A DNA stretch of 64,000 nt from Synechococcales cyanobacterium C42_A2020_086 (GTDB lineage Bacteria > Cyanobacteriota > Cyanobacteriia > Elainellales > Elainellaceae), in contig JACYLU010000035.1 of NCBI GenBank assembly GCA_015272325.1, positions 1-64,000 on the forward strand, given 5' to 3'. The notes beneath the pieces were generated by a model. It did not search any database. It was given only the letters and a program-made list of their open reading frames with translations, and was not told where the DNA came from. The translations under genes were made by a program, and so were the position numbers. Below are positions 15,846-25,421 of this stretch, piece after piece (positions within the stretch are counted from its first letter, which is position 1; the number at the start of each line of letters is the position of its first letter).

Positions 15846-17195
15846 CTACGGCAACTCGCGAATTACCTCAGCCAGCAACCCAAACAGCTCATCAATATGG
15901 TGCTTCTCGATAATTAGCGGTGGCGACAGCGCGATAATATCTCCCGTGGTGCGAATCAGCAGCCCACGCTGATAGCAGCGCAGAAAACACTCGAAAGCCC
16001 GTGCGGTTGGCTGACCCGGAATCGGCTCTAACTCAATGCCTGCTACCAATCCGAGGTTGCGCGTGTCGATGACATAAGGCAGCCCTTTCAGAGAATGGAC
16101 CGCCTCTTCCCAGTAGTCGGCTAGATCCCGTGCCCGCTGGAATAGGCCCTCCTGTTCATATACATCCAGCGTCGCTAGAGCTGCAGCACAGGCCACTGGA
16201 TGCCCCGAGTAGGTGTAGCCGTGAAACAGCTCAATGCCGCTGGTAGCACTCTGCATGAAGGCGTCGTAGATCTGCTGGCGCACAAACACTGCCCCCATCG
16301 GGATCGTGCCATTGGTAATGCCCTTAGCGACTGTGATCATATCGGGTACAACACCAAAATAATCAGCAGCGAAGCTTGCTCCCAGCCGCCCAAAGCCGGT
16401 GATGACTTCATCAAAGATCAGGAGAATACCATACCGATCGCAGATAGCCCGCAACCGCTCTAGATAGCCCTTTGGTGGAATGAGTACACCTGTTGAACCG
16501 GCGACAGGTTCTACAATCACAGCCGCAATATTGGAGGCGTCGTGCAAGGCAACAATCCGTTCTAGCTCGTCAGCAAGATGGCCCCCCCACTCTGGTTGCC
16601 CGCGGCTAAAGGCGTTGTGCTCTAGGTTGTGGGTGTGGGGCAAGTGATCAACACCCGTTAACAAACTACCAAAGAACTTGCGATTGGGACCGATGCCGCC
16701 CACCGAGATACCGCCAAACCCAACGCCGTGATAGCCACGCTCTCGACCAATGAGGCGCTGGCGAGTGCCCTGACCACAGGCTCGATGGTAGGCAATGGCA
16801 ATTTTCAGAGCCGAATCGACCGCTTCCGAACCGGAGTTGGCGAAAAAGACATGGTTGAGATCGCCCGGCAGCAGCGTAGCTAAACGAGTCGCTAGCTGAA
16901 ACGCCGCCGGATGCCCCATCTGAAACGTGGGGGCAAAATCGAGAGTTGCGACCTGCTGCTGAACCGCCTCGACAATCTTGGGATGGCAGTGTCCTGCATT
17001 CACACACCACAGACCCGCCGTGCCATCCAACACCTGCCGCTGATCGACCGTAGTGTAGTGCATCGCCTTGGCAGACACAAACAAGCGGGGATTGTCCTTA
17101 AACTGCCGATTGGCGGTAAACGGCATCCAAAAGGCTTCCAGATCAGCCCGAGTCAGTTCAGAAGACAAAGACATGGGAGAATTCAGATTTTGCAT
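15846..17195 (-). CDS. Class III PLP-dependent aminotransferase (beta-alanine:pyruvate-like)
   Basis: Cytoplasmic omega-amino-acid transaminase of about 449 residues. PLP-binding features: FFANSGSEAVDSALKIA, YHGVGFGGISVGG, the LLIFDEVITGFGRLG segment with the conserved Asp, and the lysine in TVAKGITNGTIPMGAV. The opening FWMPFTANRQFKDNPR and DGTAGLWCVNAGH are typical of the beta-alanine:pyruvate group. Exact amino donor is uncertain. Starts at 17204, 17195 and 17174 are all possible; none has a strong ribosome-binding site, and the longer 95-codon extension is not family-like. It is divergent from the lipid-kinase gene. Confidence 0.85.
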   Translation of the reverse strand: MQNLNSPMSLSSELTRADLEAFWMPFTANRQFKDNPRLFVSAKAMHYTTVDQRQVLDGTAGLWCVNAGHCHPKIVEAVQQQVATLDFAPTFQMGHPAAFQLATRLATLLPGDLNHVFFANSGSEAVDSALKIAIAYHRACGQGTRQRLIGRERGYHGVGFGGISVGGIGPNRKFFGSLLTGVDHLPHTHNLEHNAFSRGQPEWGGHLADELERIVALHDASNIAAVIVEPVAGSTGVLIPPKGYLERLRAICDRYGILLIFDEVITGFGRLGASFAADYFGVVPDMITVAKGITNGTIPMGAVFVRQQIYDAFMQSATSGIELFHGYTYSGHPVACAAALATLDVYEQEGLFQRARDLADYWEEAVHSLKGLPYVIDTRNLGLVAGIELEPIPGQPTARAFECFLRCYQRGLLIRTTGDIIALSPPLIIEKHHIDELFGLLAEVIRELP

Positions 17196-17288
17196 GGCAA
17201 CCATTCTACAAAATCTCGCAAGGGAGGGATGGAGGAAACCGGCGGATTCTTTACATAATAGGTACACTGCTTGTAATGGGATGGTTCT

Positions 17289-18545
17289 ATGGCCGCTACA
17301 ATTGCTCTGCTCTCTCATGATCGCCAACGTGAACAACTGGTAGCCCTGGTGCGGCAATATCTGCCGGTGTTTGCTCGCTATCGGCTCATGGCACCAGAGC
17401 AAACTGGCAACCGCGTTCAGGATGTCACCGGGCGGCTTGTCGAGGTGGGGTTGTCTGAAGCTGTCGGCGGTGTCGTGCAAATTGCTGCAGAAGTGGCCTC
17501 GGGAGGAGTAGCCGCAGTGCTGTTTCTTACCGATCCAGACATTCCATATGACCTAGAACTGCAAACCCTGGCGCGACTGTGCACAATTCACGATGTGCCG
17601 TTCGCCACCAACCTAGCTACAGCTCAAGCCATTATCGATAGCTTGGCTCGCAGCCGCGTCGCCCATTTAATTTTCAACCCGGTGTCAGGACAGGGCAATG
17701 CAGAGCAAGAACTAGCGCTAATCCAGCGGATGCTAGAACCGCATTTTCATCTCGAAATCCACCAGACCACGCAGGATCTCTGTGCCGAGCAGTTGGCGCT
17801 GCGGGCCGTCGAAGCCAATGCTGATCTAGTAATTGCGTCAGGTGGCGATGGGACGGTGTCGGCTGTGGCAGGCTCGGTGATTGGGACGGGAATTCCCCTG
17901 GGGGTGATTCCTCGGGGAACCGCCAACGCCTTTGCCAGTGCCCTCGGCATTCCCACCGCTCTCACGCCCGTGCGAAGTGCTTGTCAAGTTATTTTGGGTG
18001 GCAAGACTCGCATTGTGGATGCCGCCTTTTGCAACGGAGTCCCCATGATTTTGCTGGCTGGCATTGGGCTAGAAGCAGAGGTCGTCGAAAAAGCCGATCG
18101 AGAAGCCAAAGATCGCTGGGGGGCCTTGGCTTACTTAATGGCGGGTTGGCAACAGCTCGACGAACAGCAGTTGTTCGATACGGAAATTGAAGTGGACGGC
18201 AAAATCGAGCGGGTACAAGCTGGAGCCATCACCATTGCTAATGCTGCTCCTGCCACCTCTGTGCTAGCGCAGGGTGTTGGGCAAGTGGTGTTCGACGATG
18301 GACTGCTAGACGTTACCATCGCCAGTGCCAGTACCAAGCTGGAAGCGATTCAAACTGTGGTGCGGCTGCTGGGAAGCGCCTTGGCCCGCCCGATCGAAAA
18401 TCCAAATGTAGCCCATATGGGGGCACGACGGCTCAAGGTGACTACTCATCCTCCCCAGAAAGTGGTGGTAGACGGCGAGTTGATTGGGATGACCCCCGTA
18501 GAAGTGGAATGCATTCCCGGCGGCTTGACGGTGTTTGTGCCCTAG
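17289..18545 (+). CDS. YegS/BmrU-type lipid kinase with N-terminal methylglyoxal-synthase-like domain
   Basis: A 418-residue fusion. Residues 1-120 follow the methylglyoxal-synthase fold (IALLSHDRQREQLV, EQTGNRVQDVTG, VAAVLFLTDPDIPYDLELQ, HDVPFATN). Residues 123-418 are a diacylglycerol/sphingosine-kinase-like module (HLIFNPVSGQGNAEQE, VIASGGDGTVSAVAG at 185, GVIPRGTANAFASALGI, DGLLDVTI). The kinase half looks intact. In the MgsA half, His19 of E. coli aligns with His10, but Asp71, His98 and Asp101 align with Val62, Tyr87 and Glu90, so catalysis is doubtful. It may sense phosphate or a triose phosphate for the kinase; that is inference. I recall the fusion in other cyanobacteria. Confidence 0.87.
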   Translation: MAATIALLSHDRQREQLVALVRQYLPVFARYRLMAPEQTGNRVQDVTGRLVEVGLSEAVGGVVQIAAEVASGGVAAVLFLTDPDIPYDLELQTLARLCTIHDVPFATNLATAQAIIDSLARSRVAHLIFNPVSGQGNAEQELALIQRMLEPHFHLEIHQTTQDLCAEQLALRAVEANADLVIASGGDGTVSAVAGSVIGTGIPLGVIPRGTANAFASALGIPTALTPVRSACQVILGGKTRIVDAAFCNGVPMILLAGIGLEAEVVEKADREAKDRWGALAYLMAGWQQLDEQQLFDTEIEVDGKIERVQAGAITIANAAPATSVLAQGVGQVVFDDGLLDVTIASASTKLEAIQTVVRLLGSALARPIENPNVAHMGARRLKVTTHPPQKVVVDGELIGMTPVEVECIPGGLTVFVP

Positions 18546-18646
18546 CCAGCGGAGCCTTGGCTGCGCTTTGATGCGATTTGACGGTGTTTAGGTCGGCTGT
18601 GACCTGAGCTGAGAGAAAGCGAACTCGGTAAGGCACAATCAAAAGG

Positions 18647-20419
18647 GTGCAGAATCAGCGAATCAGGGGAAGTTCGGTGCTGCCTCAGCCATCGAAACTG
18701 GCAACTACAGCAATACAGGTGATCCAACAAACCACGTGGTTAATTGTGGTGATCCTGTCCACGCCCGCGTTGGCTCAAACCAGTCCGGCGACTCCCCCAC
18801 TGCCACGGATACCCCCTGGTGTCATTCCGCTTGGGCCCCCATCCGATCAACCGCTGCCGGATCCCTTGCCGCCACTACCAGCCGACGATCTCCTTCCTCC
18901 TGCACCGCCGCTTCCCGAACGTCCGCCGGCCATTCCCGACGTTATCCGGGTGCGAGAGTTCCGCGTTATTGGCAGCACCGTGTTTTCGCCAGAGGAACTC
19001 GCTGCCGTCACCGCCCCCTTCACCCATCGCGATCTCACCTTTGCAGAACTTTTGCAAGCTCGTTCGGCGGTCACTCAGCTTTACGTCGAGCGAGGGTACA
19101 TTACCTCGGGTGCCCTGATTCCCCCGCAGACAATTGACGCGGGAATTGTAACAATTCAGGTGATTGAGGGCAGTCTGGAAGCGATTGATATCACCGGCAC
19201 CCGGCGGCTTAACCCTAGCTATGTGCGTCAGCGTTTAGCCCGCGCCACTACAGTGCCTCTGAATCGTGAGCGGCTGTTGCAGGCTCTGCAACTGTTGCAG
19301 CTCGATCCGCTCATCCAGCGGGTTGTCGCGGATTTGCAGGCAGGAACTCGCCTCGGTACGAACGTGCTGCAAGTCACCATTGAGGAGGCAGACCCCTTCA
19401 GCCTTGAGATCGGCATCGACAACGGCCGCTCCCCCAGCGTCGGCAGTTTCCGGCGGCAGGTACAAGCCACCCACTTAAATATTCTAGGACTGGGAGACAG
19501 ACTCAGCCTCGGCTATCTCAATACGGACGGCAGCCACGAAATCAATGGCAGCTACACCCTACCGCTGAATGCCCGCAACGGGACGCTGCGACTCTCCGTC
19601 GGCCATGCCGATAGTCAGGTCATTGAACCACCCTTTGATCGAGCCGGCATTTCTGCCCCGTCCCACTATTATGAGCTGACGCTGCGCCAACCGCTCCATC
19701 AAACCCCAACGAACGAGCTAGCCCTCAGTCTGACTGCTTCGCGCCAGGAAAGCCAAACGATTGTTGATGGGTTTGGTCCGGTACCGCTCTCTACTGATGC
19801 CGACGAGCAGGGACGCACCCGGGTTTCTGCTCTGCGGTTTGGGCAAGAGTGGACGCAGCGCAGCAGCCAGCATGTTTTGGCCGTGCGATCGCAAATTAGC
19901 CTGGGGGTTGATTGGTTCGATGCTAATGTCAGCGATCTGGCGGCCGACAGTCGGTTTTGGTCCTGGCGCACTCAGGGGCAGTGGGTGCGGCGCTTTGCTC
20001 CCGAAACGCTGCTGTTGATCCGTGCCGACTGGCAGCTCGCGAGTGATGCTTTGGTTGCAGTTGAGCAGTTCAGCATTGGAGGCCCCCAAAGTGTACGCGG
20101 CTATCGACAGGATGCACTGCTCACAGATAACGGTGTCCTGCTCTCCGCAGAACTGCGGCTGCCTGTCTTGCGGGTTACCTCCATCGATGGGGTGTTGCAG
20201 GTTGTGCCTTTTCTCGATGTGGGCACCGGCTGGAACCACGACATGCCTCCGTTGACTGGCGAGACGCTGGTGGGGGTCGGGGTTGGTTTGGTCTGGCAGC
20301 AGGATGATCGGCTATCGGCTCGGTTGGACTGGGGAATTCCGCTGGTACCCATTGCTGACAATCCTCAAACTTGGCAGGAGAACGGCATCTATTTCTCGGT
20401 GATCTATACGCTATTTTGA
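18647..20419 (+). CDS. Outer-membrane TpsB/ShlB-FhaC-HecB family transporter
   Basis: A 590-residue outer-membrane beta-barrel of the two-partner secretion / Omp85 superfamily. A hydrophobic segment near residues 28-44 ending in ALAQ is the signal peptide. A Pro-rich stretch leads to two POTRA domains (VREFRVIGSTVFSPEELAAV; VTIQVIEGSLEAIDITGTRRL) and a C-terminal barrel from about 230. The barrel lid motif QSVRGYRQD and the ending FSVIYTLF are family-typical. The start is a GTG; a second GTG at 18677 gives a tighter signal peptide. No TpsA exoprotein is adjacent, so the substrate may lie elsewhere. Confidence 0.87.
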   Translation: MQNQRIRGSSVLPQPSKLATTAIQVIQQTTWLIVVILSTPALAQTSPATPPLPRIPPGVIPLGPPSDQPLPDPLPPLPADDLLPPAPPLPERPPAIPDVIRVREFRVIGSTVFSPEELAAVTAPFTHRDLTFAELLQARSAVTQLYVERGYITSGALIPPQTIDAGIVTIQVIEGSLEAIDITGTRRLNPSYVRQRLARATTVPLNRERLLQALQLLQLDPLIQRVVADLQAGTRLGTNVLQVTIEEADPFSLEIGIDNGRSPSVGSFRRQVQATHLNILGLGDRLSLGYLNTDGSHEINGSYTLPLNARNGTLRLSVGHADSQVIEPPFDRAGISAPSHYYELTLRQPLHQTPTNELALSLTASRQESQTIVDGFGPVPLSTDADEQGRTRVSALRFGQEWTQRSSQHVLAVRSQISLGVDWFDANVSDLAADSRFWSWRTQGQWVRRFAPETLLLIRADWQLASDALVAVEQFSIGGPQSVRGYRQDALLTDNGVLLSAELRLPVLRVTSIDGVLQVVPFLDVGTGWNHDMPPLTGETLVGVGVGLVWQQDDRLSARLDWGIPLVPIADNPQTWQENGIYFSVIYTLF

Positions 20420-20447
20420 GGGTTGACTCTATCTGCGAATCTTCTCG

Positions 20448-22628
20448 TCAGTGAGATACTGCTGTTGTATTATCCAAGTATTCATCTACCTGCGGTTTTG
20501 CAGTCCACCGTTGAATTAATTGAGTTGCTGCTTCAGAAGGAATAGCAGGCGAGAATAGATGTCCTTGGATATATTCGCAATGCCATTCCCTAAGTCGTTG
20601 AAGCTGAGCCTTATTTTCTACCCCTTCTGCGATTACTCTCATGTTCAAATTATGCGCCAGCATCACAATAGATTCTGTAATCTTTAGGCTTTCTGATTTC
20701 TCATCAATCGTGTTCACAAACGAACGATCGACCTTCAGATGATGGACGGGGAAGCGATGTAGATAGCTGAGGGACGAGTAGCCGGTGCCAAAATCATCAA
20801 GACTAAAGCGAATCCCGATGGCGCTGAGCTGCCTCAGACGAGCACTAGCCACCTCGGTGTTGATAATCAGCGAACTTTCGGTGACCTCCAGTTCCAGGTG
20901 TTGCGGCTGTAGCCCCGTTTCCTGCAGGATGTGAATGATTTGATCGGCTATATCGGGCTGCAATAGTTCCCGTCCTGAGAGATTAACGCTGGTATAGCGC
21001 AGGGAACTCTCTGGAAACTGAGTTTGCCAGCGACGCATTTGCCGGCAGGCTTCCCAGAGCACCCAGCGACCGAGGGGGAGAATCAGCCCTGTTTCTTCGG
21101 CAAGCGGAATGAATCGGTCGGGTGTAATCAGCCCTTGAACTGGATGCTGCCAGCGCAGCAGAGCCTCAAAGCCGACGAGGTCCAGACGCTGGGTTGTCAG
21201 AATCGGCTGATAGTAGAGCTGCAGTTCTTGTCGCTCAATGGCCAGCCGCAGGTCAGTTTCGAGCTGCAATCGCTCAACTACCTGGGCATGCATCAGGGTA
21301 TCAAAGACAGCATAGCGTGATTTGCCGTCGGCTTTTGCTCGATACATGGCGATGTCTGCATCCCGCAGATACTCTTCTGGCTGCTTTGGGCAATGGGTAT
21401 TCAGCACGATGCCAATGCTGGCATTGAGAAAAATCTCGTAGCCATCGAGATTGTAGGTGTGCGCCACGGCTTGCAGGATCTGGTCCGCTACGCGAGTAGC
21501 ATCCTCGATTCCCTTGAGATCGCGCAGCAAAATCGTAAACTCATCCCCACCAAATCGGGCTAGCACCGCTGTCTCAGGCAGACAGAGCCGCAGACGCTGC
21601 GCCACCGCCACCAGCAGCAGATCGCCCTTTTCATGCCCTAGGCTGTCGTTGATCAGTTTGAACGAGTCCAGATCTAGCAGAAACACCGCAAAGTGATAGG
21701 TAGCATCTTGCTCGGCTTGGGTCATCGCGGTCTTGAGAGCTGTCATGAAGGCAACACGGTTGGGGAGTCCGGTTAGGGCATCGTGATAGGCTCCGTAGCG
21801 AAGCTGCGCCTCTGCTTGGCGGCGTTCCGAAATGTTCTGCAACGTGACAATCGCGTAGGCAATCTCACCCTGAGCATTGTAGATGGGTGTTCCCGTCGCT
21901 TCCAGGGGAATGCGCTGCTGGCCACAGCCAATTTCAAGGTTGTCTACAGTAGTGCTTTCGCCCCTCAAAGCCCGCACGTTTGGGAGCTGATCGAGTGGGT
22001 AGGCTTGATGGGTGCCTGCCAAGTACGTTGGGCAAATAGGAGTGCAGAAGTCAGTTGTTGTGCCTGGCAACGCATAACCGCACAGCAGCTCGCGAGCCTG
22101 CTGATTCCGGTAATACAATCGCCCTTGCCGATCTTGAACACTAATGGCAATGGGCATGGCATCTAGAAACTGTCGCAGTCGCTGTTCATTGTGTCGCAGC
22201 GCCGTATGATGGGCGATGAGCTGTTGCGACTGTCTATAGCTGCGCAGTGCTTCCTTCACGGTTAGCGCTAGGTCCGTTTCATCCCAGGGCTTAGCAACAT
22301 AACGGTAGAGGCTGGCCGCATTGATCACCTTCACCACCGCCTCCAGATGGGATTGACCCGTAAGGAGAATCTTTAGAGTAGCCGGATGCTGCGCATGGAT
22401 GCGAATCAGCACGTCATCACCGCTCATACCCGGCATAATCTGATCGCAAATCACTAGCGGCAGGTCGCGCTGCTCCTGCTGCAGTTCTGTTATCAGATCC
22501 AGGGCTTCTTCACCGCTTTCGGCCAGAGCAATATCGTAGGTGTGGCCTAGGTGACGCGCTAGCTGATCGCGGAGGCTGACCAGCACCAAGCGCTCGTCGT
22601 CGATACAGACAATTGTCCCCTTGCTCAT
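20448..22628 (-). CDS. Response regulator with PAS, GGDEF and EAL domains
   Basis: Cyclic-di-GMP signalling protein of 726 residues, cytoplasmic. An N-terminal receiver (1-125) has CIDDER, CDQIMPG, LLTGQ and AKPW, all complete. A PAS domain (about 150-270) follows, then a diguanylate cyclase domain with ARFGGDEFTIL, then a phosphodiesterase domain with EALLRW, VTESSLI, LDDFGTGYSSL, LKVDRSF and AEGVE. Both catalytic sites look intact. The inhibitory RxxD site upstream of GGDEF is absent. The start overlaps the stop of the upstream receiver gene as ATGA, so the two are probably translationally coupled in one signalling operon. Confidence 0.92.
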   Translation of the reverse strand: MSKGTIVCIDDERLVLVSLRDQLARHLGHTYDIALAESGEEALDLITELQQEQRDLPLVICDQIMPGMSGDDVLIRIHAQHPATLKILLTGQSHLEAVVKVINAASLYRYVAKPWDETDLALTVKEALRSYRQSQQLIAHHTALRHNEQRLRQFLDAMPIAISVQDRQGRLYYRNQQARELLCGYALPGTTTDFCTPICPTYLAGTHQAYPLDQLPNVRALRGESTTVDNLEIGCGQQRIPLEATGTPIYNAQGEIAYAIVTLQNISERRQAEAQLRYGAYHDALTGLPNRVAFMTALKTAMTQAEQDATYHFAVFLLDLDSFKLINDSLGHEKGDLLLVAVAQRLRLCLPETAVLARFGGDEFTILLRDLKGIEDATRVADQILQAVAHTYNLDGYEIFLNASIGIVLNTHCPKQPEEYLRDADIAMYRAKADGKSRYAVFDTLMHAQVVERLQLETDLRLAIERQELQLYYQPILTTQRLDLVGFEALLRWQHPVQGLITPDRFIPLAEETGLILPLGRWVLWEACRQMRRWQTQFPESSLRYTSVNLSGRELLQPDIADQIIHILQETGLQPQHLELEVTESSLIINTEVASARLRQLSAIGIRFSLDDFGTGYSSLSYLHRFPVHHLKVDRSFVNTIDEKSESLKITESIVMLAHNLNMRVIAEGVENKAQLQRLREWHCEYIQGHLFSPAIPSEAATQLIQRWTAKPQVDEYLDNTTAVSH

Positions 22629-23023
22629 GCCCTGACTCCCAGCCCAGACGTGATCACCCCGATCAGGGTGGCTTCGTTCCAGAGTTTTGGACTATGGGCG
22701 TGCAAATTTGCATCTCGATGGACGCGCTCAGTCGCAGTATTGTTGGACTGCCCCGAGGGCGGCACGGTGATAATCTTAGGAAATCGTTGATGCACCTGGA
22801 TTAAAAGCTCATCTCCGTAGACATCTGGCATTAGCCAATCGGAAACAATAATGAGTATTTTAATCCCGCCCAGATCCAGCTCTCCAACGATTTTCCACGC
22901 TTCATCGATACTTCCTGCGAATTCAGAGGAATATTGATTGCCGAAATATTTGGCGATCTGATCGCGAAGACTCTGTAGGACAATTCGCTCATCATCAACA
23001 TACAAAATTGCCTGGGTTGCCAT
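22625..23023 (-). CDS. Single-domain response regulator, partly degenerate
   Basis: A 132-residue stand-alone receiver. The acidic pair (YVDDER) and acceptor aspartate (VSDWLMPD) are kept. The switch Thr/Ser region reads VPPSGQ instead of the usual hydrophobic-LSGQ or LTGQ, and the KPW box reads PKLWNE, so the Lys stays but the cis-Pro is lost. It resembles the receiver of the next gene (DDER-VL-SLRDQ, YGDELLI/SGDDVLI), pointing to a tandem duplication with relaxed constraint. It sits between the sensor kinase (23 nt upstream) and the GGDEF-EAL gene (4-nt overlap). Confidence 0.85.
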   Translation of the reverse strand: MATQAILYVDDERIVLQSLRDQIAKYFGNQYSSEFAGSIDEAWKIVGELDLGGIKILIIVSDWLMPDVYGDELLIQVHQRFPKIITVPPSGQSNNTATERVHRDANLHAHSPKLWNEATLIGVITSGLGVRA

Positions 23024-23046
23024 GGATGCTCTCAGTTAGCTCTCGG

Positions 23047-25413
23047 TCAGGCTTGCTTTGGTAAACACACACTGAAGGTAGTATGCCCAGGTTGACTGGT
23101 GAATTCAACGCGACCTTGATGCCTGGCAACAATGCGCTGTACAATATCTAGACCTAGTCCGCTGCCTTCTCCGATCGGTTTCGTGGTAAAGAAAGGCTGA
23201 AAAATTTTATTCTGAATGTCGGGAGCAATGCCACAGCCAGAATCGGTGATCTGGACAACAATGTGCTGCGGCTGATTGCAGATGCGAATCTCTAGTACAC
23301 CGCGATAGTTCATCGCTTGCAGCGCATTGTGGATCAGGTTCGACCAAACCTGGGACAATTCCTCCGGGTAGCAAAGAATGGCTGGCACAGACTCATAGTG
23401 TTTTTTGACCTCCACCGCCTGCTTCAAGTGGCTGTGGTAGAGTGTCAAGACCGTATCGATACTGTCTGGGATCGCTGCCTGCACCATCCCCCGGTCCTGA
23501 TCGTGACGGGCATAGCTCTTGAGCGCAAAAACAGTTTTGGCGGCTCGCTCGACGGCCAGACGAATGTTTTGACTGTTAGTTTGCACAATCGAGAGCTGAT
23601 AGGCAGTCTCAAGTACAAACAGGCGATTGGGCAGGTGCAACAGGGGTTGTAACTCAGGTGGCAACGACATACCCATTTTGCTGAGAATATCAGCGATTGC
23701 TGCTGCCTCAGGAATGCCTTCGGTCTCTAAAGTCTGCTGGATCTGGCGGCGCAACTGCCGTTCCTCGCGGGAAGAGAGCAGTTCACGTGAGTGTTGGGCA
23801 ATTGTCAAGAGCTGAAAGAACTGTTCGAGCTGTAATGGAGTCAGGGCATGAATCAGCGGCGGCAACCGCTGCATCGACTCCTCTAGTGCCCCAGTAATAT
23901 TGCTAATCGAGGCTTGAATGGCAGCCAAAGGTGTGTTGATTTCGTGGGCAATTCCAGCGACAAGCTGCCCGAGCATCGCCATTTTTTCGGACTGAATTAG
24001 CTCGGCTTGAGTGGTGCGTAATTGCTCTAGTGTGCAGATGAGTTCGGCATTAGCCGCCGCCAAGGATGCTGTACGATCCGCTACCCGTTGCTCCAGAGCT
24101 TGGTTGGTTTGCTCGAGCGTCTGAAAGGATGTTTGTAACTGTTCCGCCATGCCGTTAAAGGATGCTGCCAGTTCACCCAACTCGTCACGGCGCTGTAGCT
24201 GCAACCGCTGCCCAAAATTTCCCATAGCAATTGTCCGGGCAGCCCGATTCAGCCGCAAAATGGGTTGCGTCACCCAACGAGCCGTCAGCACCCCAACCGT
24301 CAACGAGGTGAATAGCGCTACTAAACAGAGTGCTGCTGTGATGCGATTGTTCTGGTTAATTTGCTCCATGAAATCTGCTTCGGGGACCGCTACCACCACG
24401 AGCCAATCCAAGCCTTGCTGTCCCTGCCAAGGCATAGCATCGACAAAATAGCGCTGATGTTCGACGCTAAATTTGAACTGTTGGTGTTGCCTGATGCGTT
24501 GAAACCCGTTAAAGCGACGCCGTAGCGATAGAGCTGTAGCCTGAATCACCGGATCTGGGCTATCGAACACGCTGAGCCGCTGATCGGCTCCCTGCACGGT
24601 TTGAAACGGCGGGTAGGCACTCGTGTCGGCAATCAGTAAGCCATCGCGCTCCACGACGAAAATCTTTCCTCCCGGACTCACCTCCAGCGTGCGTAGAAAA
24701 TCGCTGATATTCGAGAGCAGTAAATCCACCGACATCACACCAATGGGTCGCTGGTTTTGGTCATACATCGGGAAACTTTGTGAGATGGCGAGAGCTTTCG
24801 AGAGACTGTCCCAGGTGTAGACCGGATTCCAGGTCGGTCGATTGGCGGCTAGTGTCTGGCTATACCAAATTTCTGATTGATACTTATACTCTGGATCGGC
24901 ATAGAGGAGGTAAGCCCGGTTACCACGAGCATCGGGAGCGTAGTTAAGGTTCACCCAGTTAGTGCGGGCTGAGGTTTCGCTGATTTCAAGCTGCCGATCG
25001 GTTTCATCTAAAACGCCTACCCCGACAAACTCTCCGGTTTTTAAGCCATAGCCGATGTAGCTGACCTCGAAAATTTGGAGCTGCTGCCAAAACCAACGCC
25101 CGAACCGCTCCAAATCATCAATCTGCAGCAGCCCGCTATCAATGGCGTCGAGATTGAGTCGGTTAATTTGTTCCGGCGTTTGTAGATAAGTGGTGAGATG
25201 TTGATCGACCCGACTGCTAACCTGTCGCATCAGCTCATTCGCTAGGCTATTTACCGCTTGCTGCCCGTTATAAAACGCGAGTAGGCCCACCACCGCGACC
25301 GCACCGACAATCTGTAGCACAAACGGCACAATGAGTACGGTTCGTAGCCCCAATGGAGGGAGGTGAGCTATCAGACGGCAGCAACGGAGACGCAATTTCA
25401 ACCCCAATTTCAC
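23047..25413 (-). CDS. Membrane sensor histidine kinase with extracytoplasmic Cache and HAMP domains
   Basis: A 788-residue kinase. TM1 at about 24-47, an extracytoplasmic double-Cache region (about 50-350: WVNLNYAPDARGNRAYLL, EIWYSQTLAANRPTWNPVY, VFVVERDG-type segments), TM2 at about 357-378, HAMP (380-432), a coiled coil, and a catalytic core. The phospho-acceptor is His490 in GIAHEINTPLA. N box LIHNALQAM, G1 DSGCGI and G2 GEGSGLGL are present; an insert of about 110 residues separates H box and ATPase. It heads the operon with the receiver and GGDEF-EAL genes, so it probably controls c-di-GMP turnover in response to a small external ligand. Confidence 0.9.
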   Translation of the reverse strand: MKLGLKLRLRCCRLIAHLPPLGLRTVLIVPFVLQIVGAVAVVGLLAFYNGQQAVNSLANELMRQVSSRVDQHLTTYLQTPEQINRLNLDAIDSGLLQIDDLERFGRWFWQQLQIFEVSYIGYGLKTGEFVGVGVLDETDRQLEISETSARTNWVNLNYAPDARGNRAYLLYADPEYKYQSEIWYSQTLAANRPTWNPVYTWDSLSKALAISQSFPMYDQNQRPIGVMSVDLLLSNISDFLRTLEVSPGGKIFVVERDGLLIADTSAYPPFQTVQGADQRLSVFDSPDPVIQATALSLRRRFNGFQRIRQHQQFKFSVEHQRYFVDAMPWQGQQGLDWLVVVAVPEADFMEQINQNNRITAALCLVALFTSLTVGVLTARWVTQPILRLNRAARTIAMGNFGQRLQLQRRDELGELAASFNGMAEQLQTSFQTLEQTNQALEQRVADRTASLAAANAELICTLEQLRTTQAELIQSEKMAMLGQLVAGIAHEINTPLAAIQASISNITGALEESMQRLPPLIHALTPLQLEQFFQLLTIAQHSRELLSSREERQLRRQIQQTLETEGIPEAAAIADILSKMGMSLPPELQPLLHLPNRLFVLETAYQLSIVQTNSQNIRLAVERAAKTVFALKSYARHDQDRGMVQAAIPDSIDTVLTLYHSHLKQAVEVKKHYESVPAILCYPEELSQVWSNLIHNALQAMNYRGVLEIRICNQPQHIVVQITDSGCGIAPDIQNKIFQPFFTTKPIGEGSGLGLDIVQRIVARHQGRVEFTSQPGHTTFSVCLPKQA

Positions 25414-25421
25414 TGTGAAAA

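Noticed and set aside
19718-20239. 173-codon minus-strand frame opposite tpsB
   Set aside because: Antisense shadow of the barrel-coding region, with no family resemblance.
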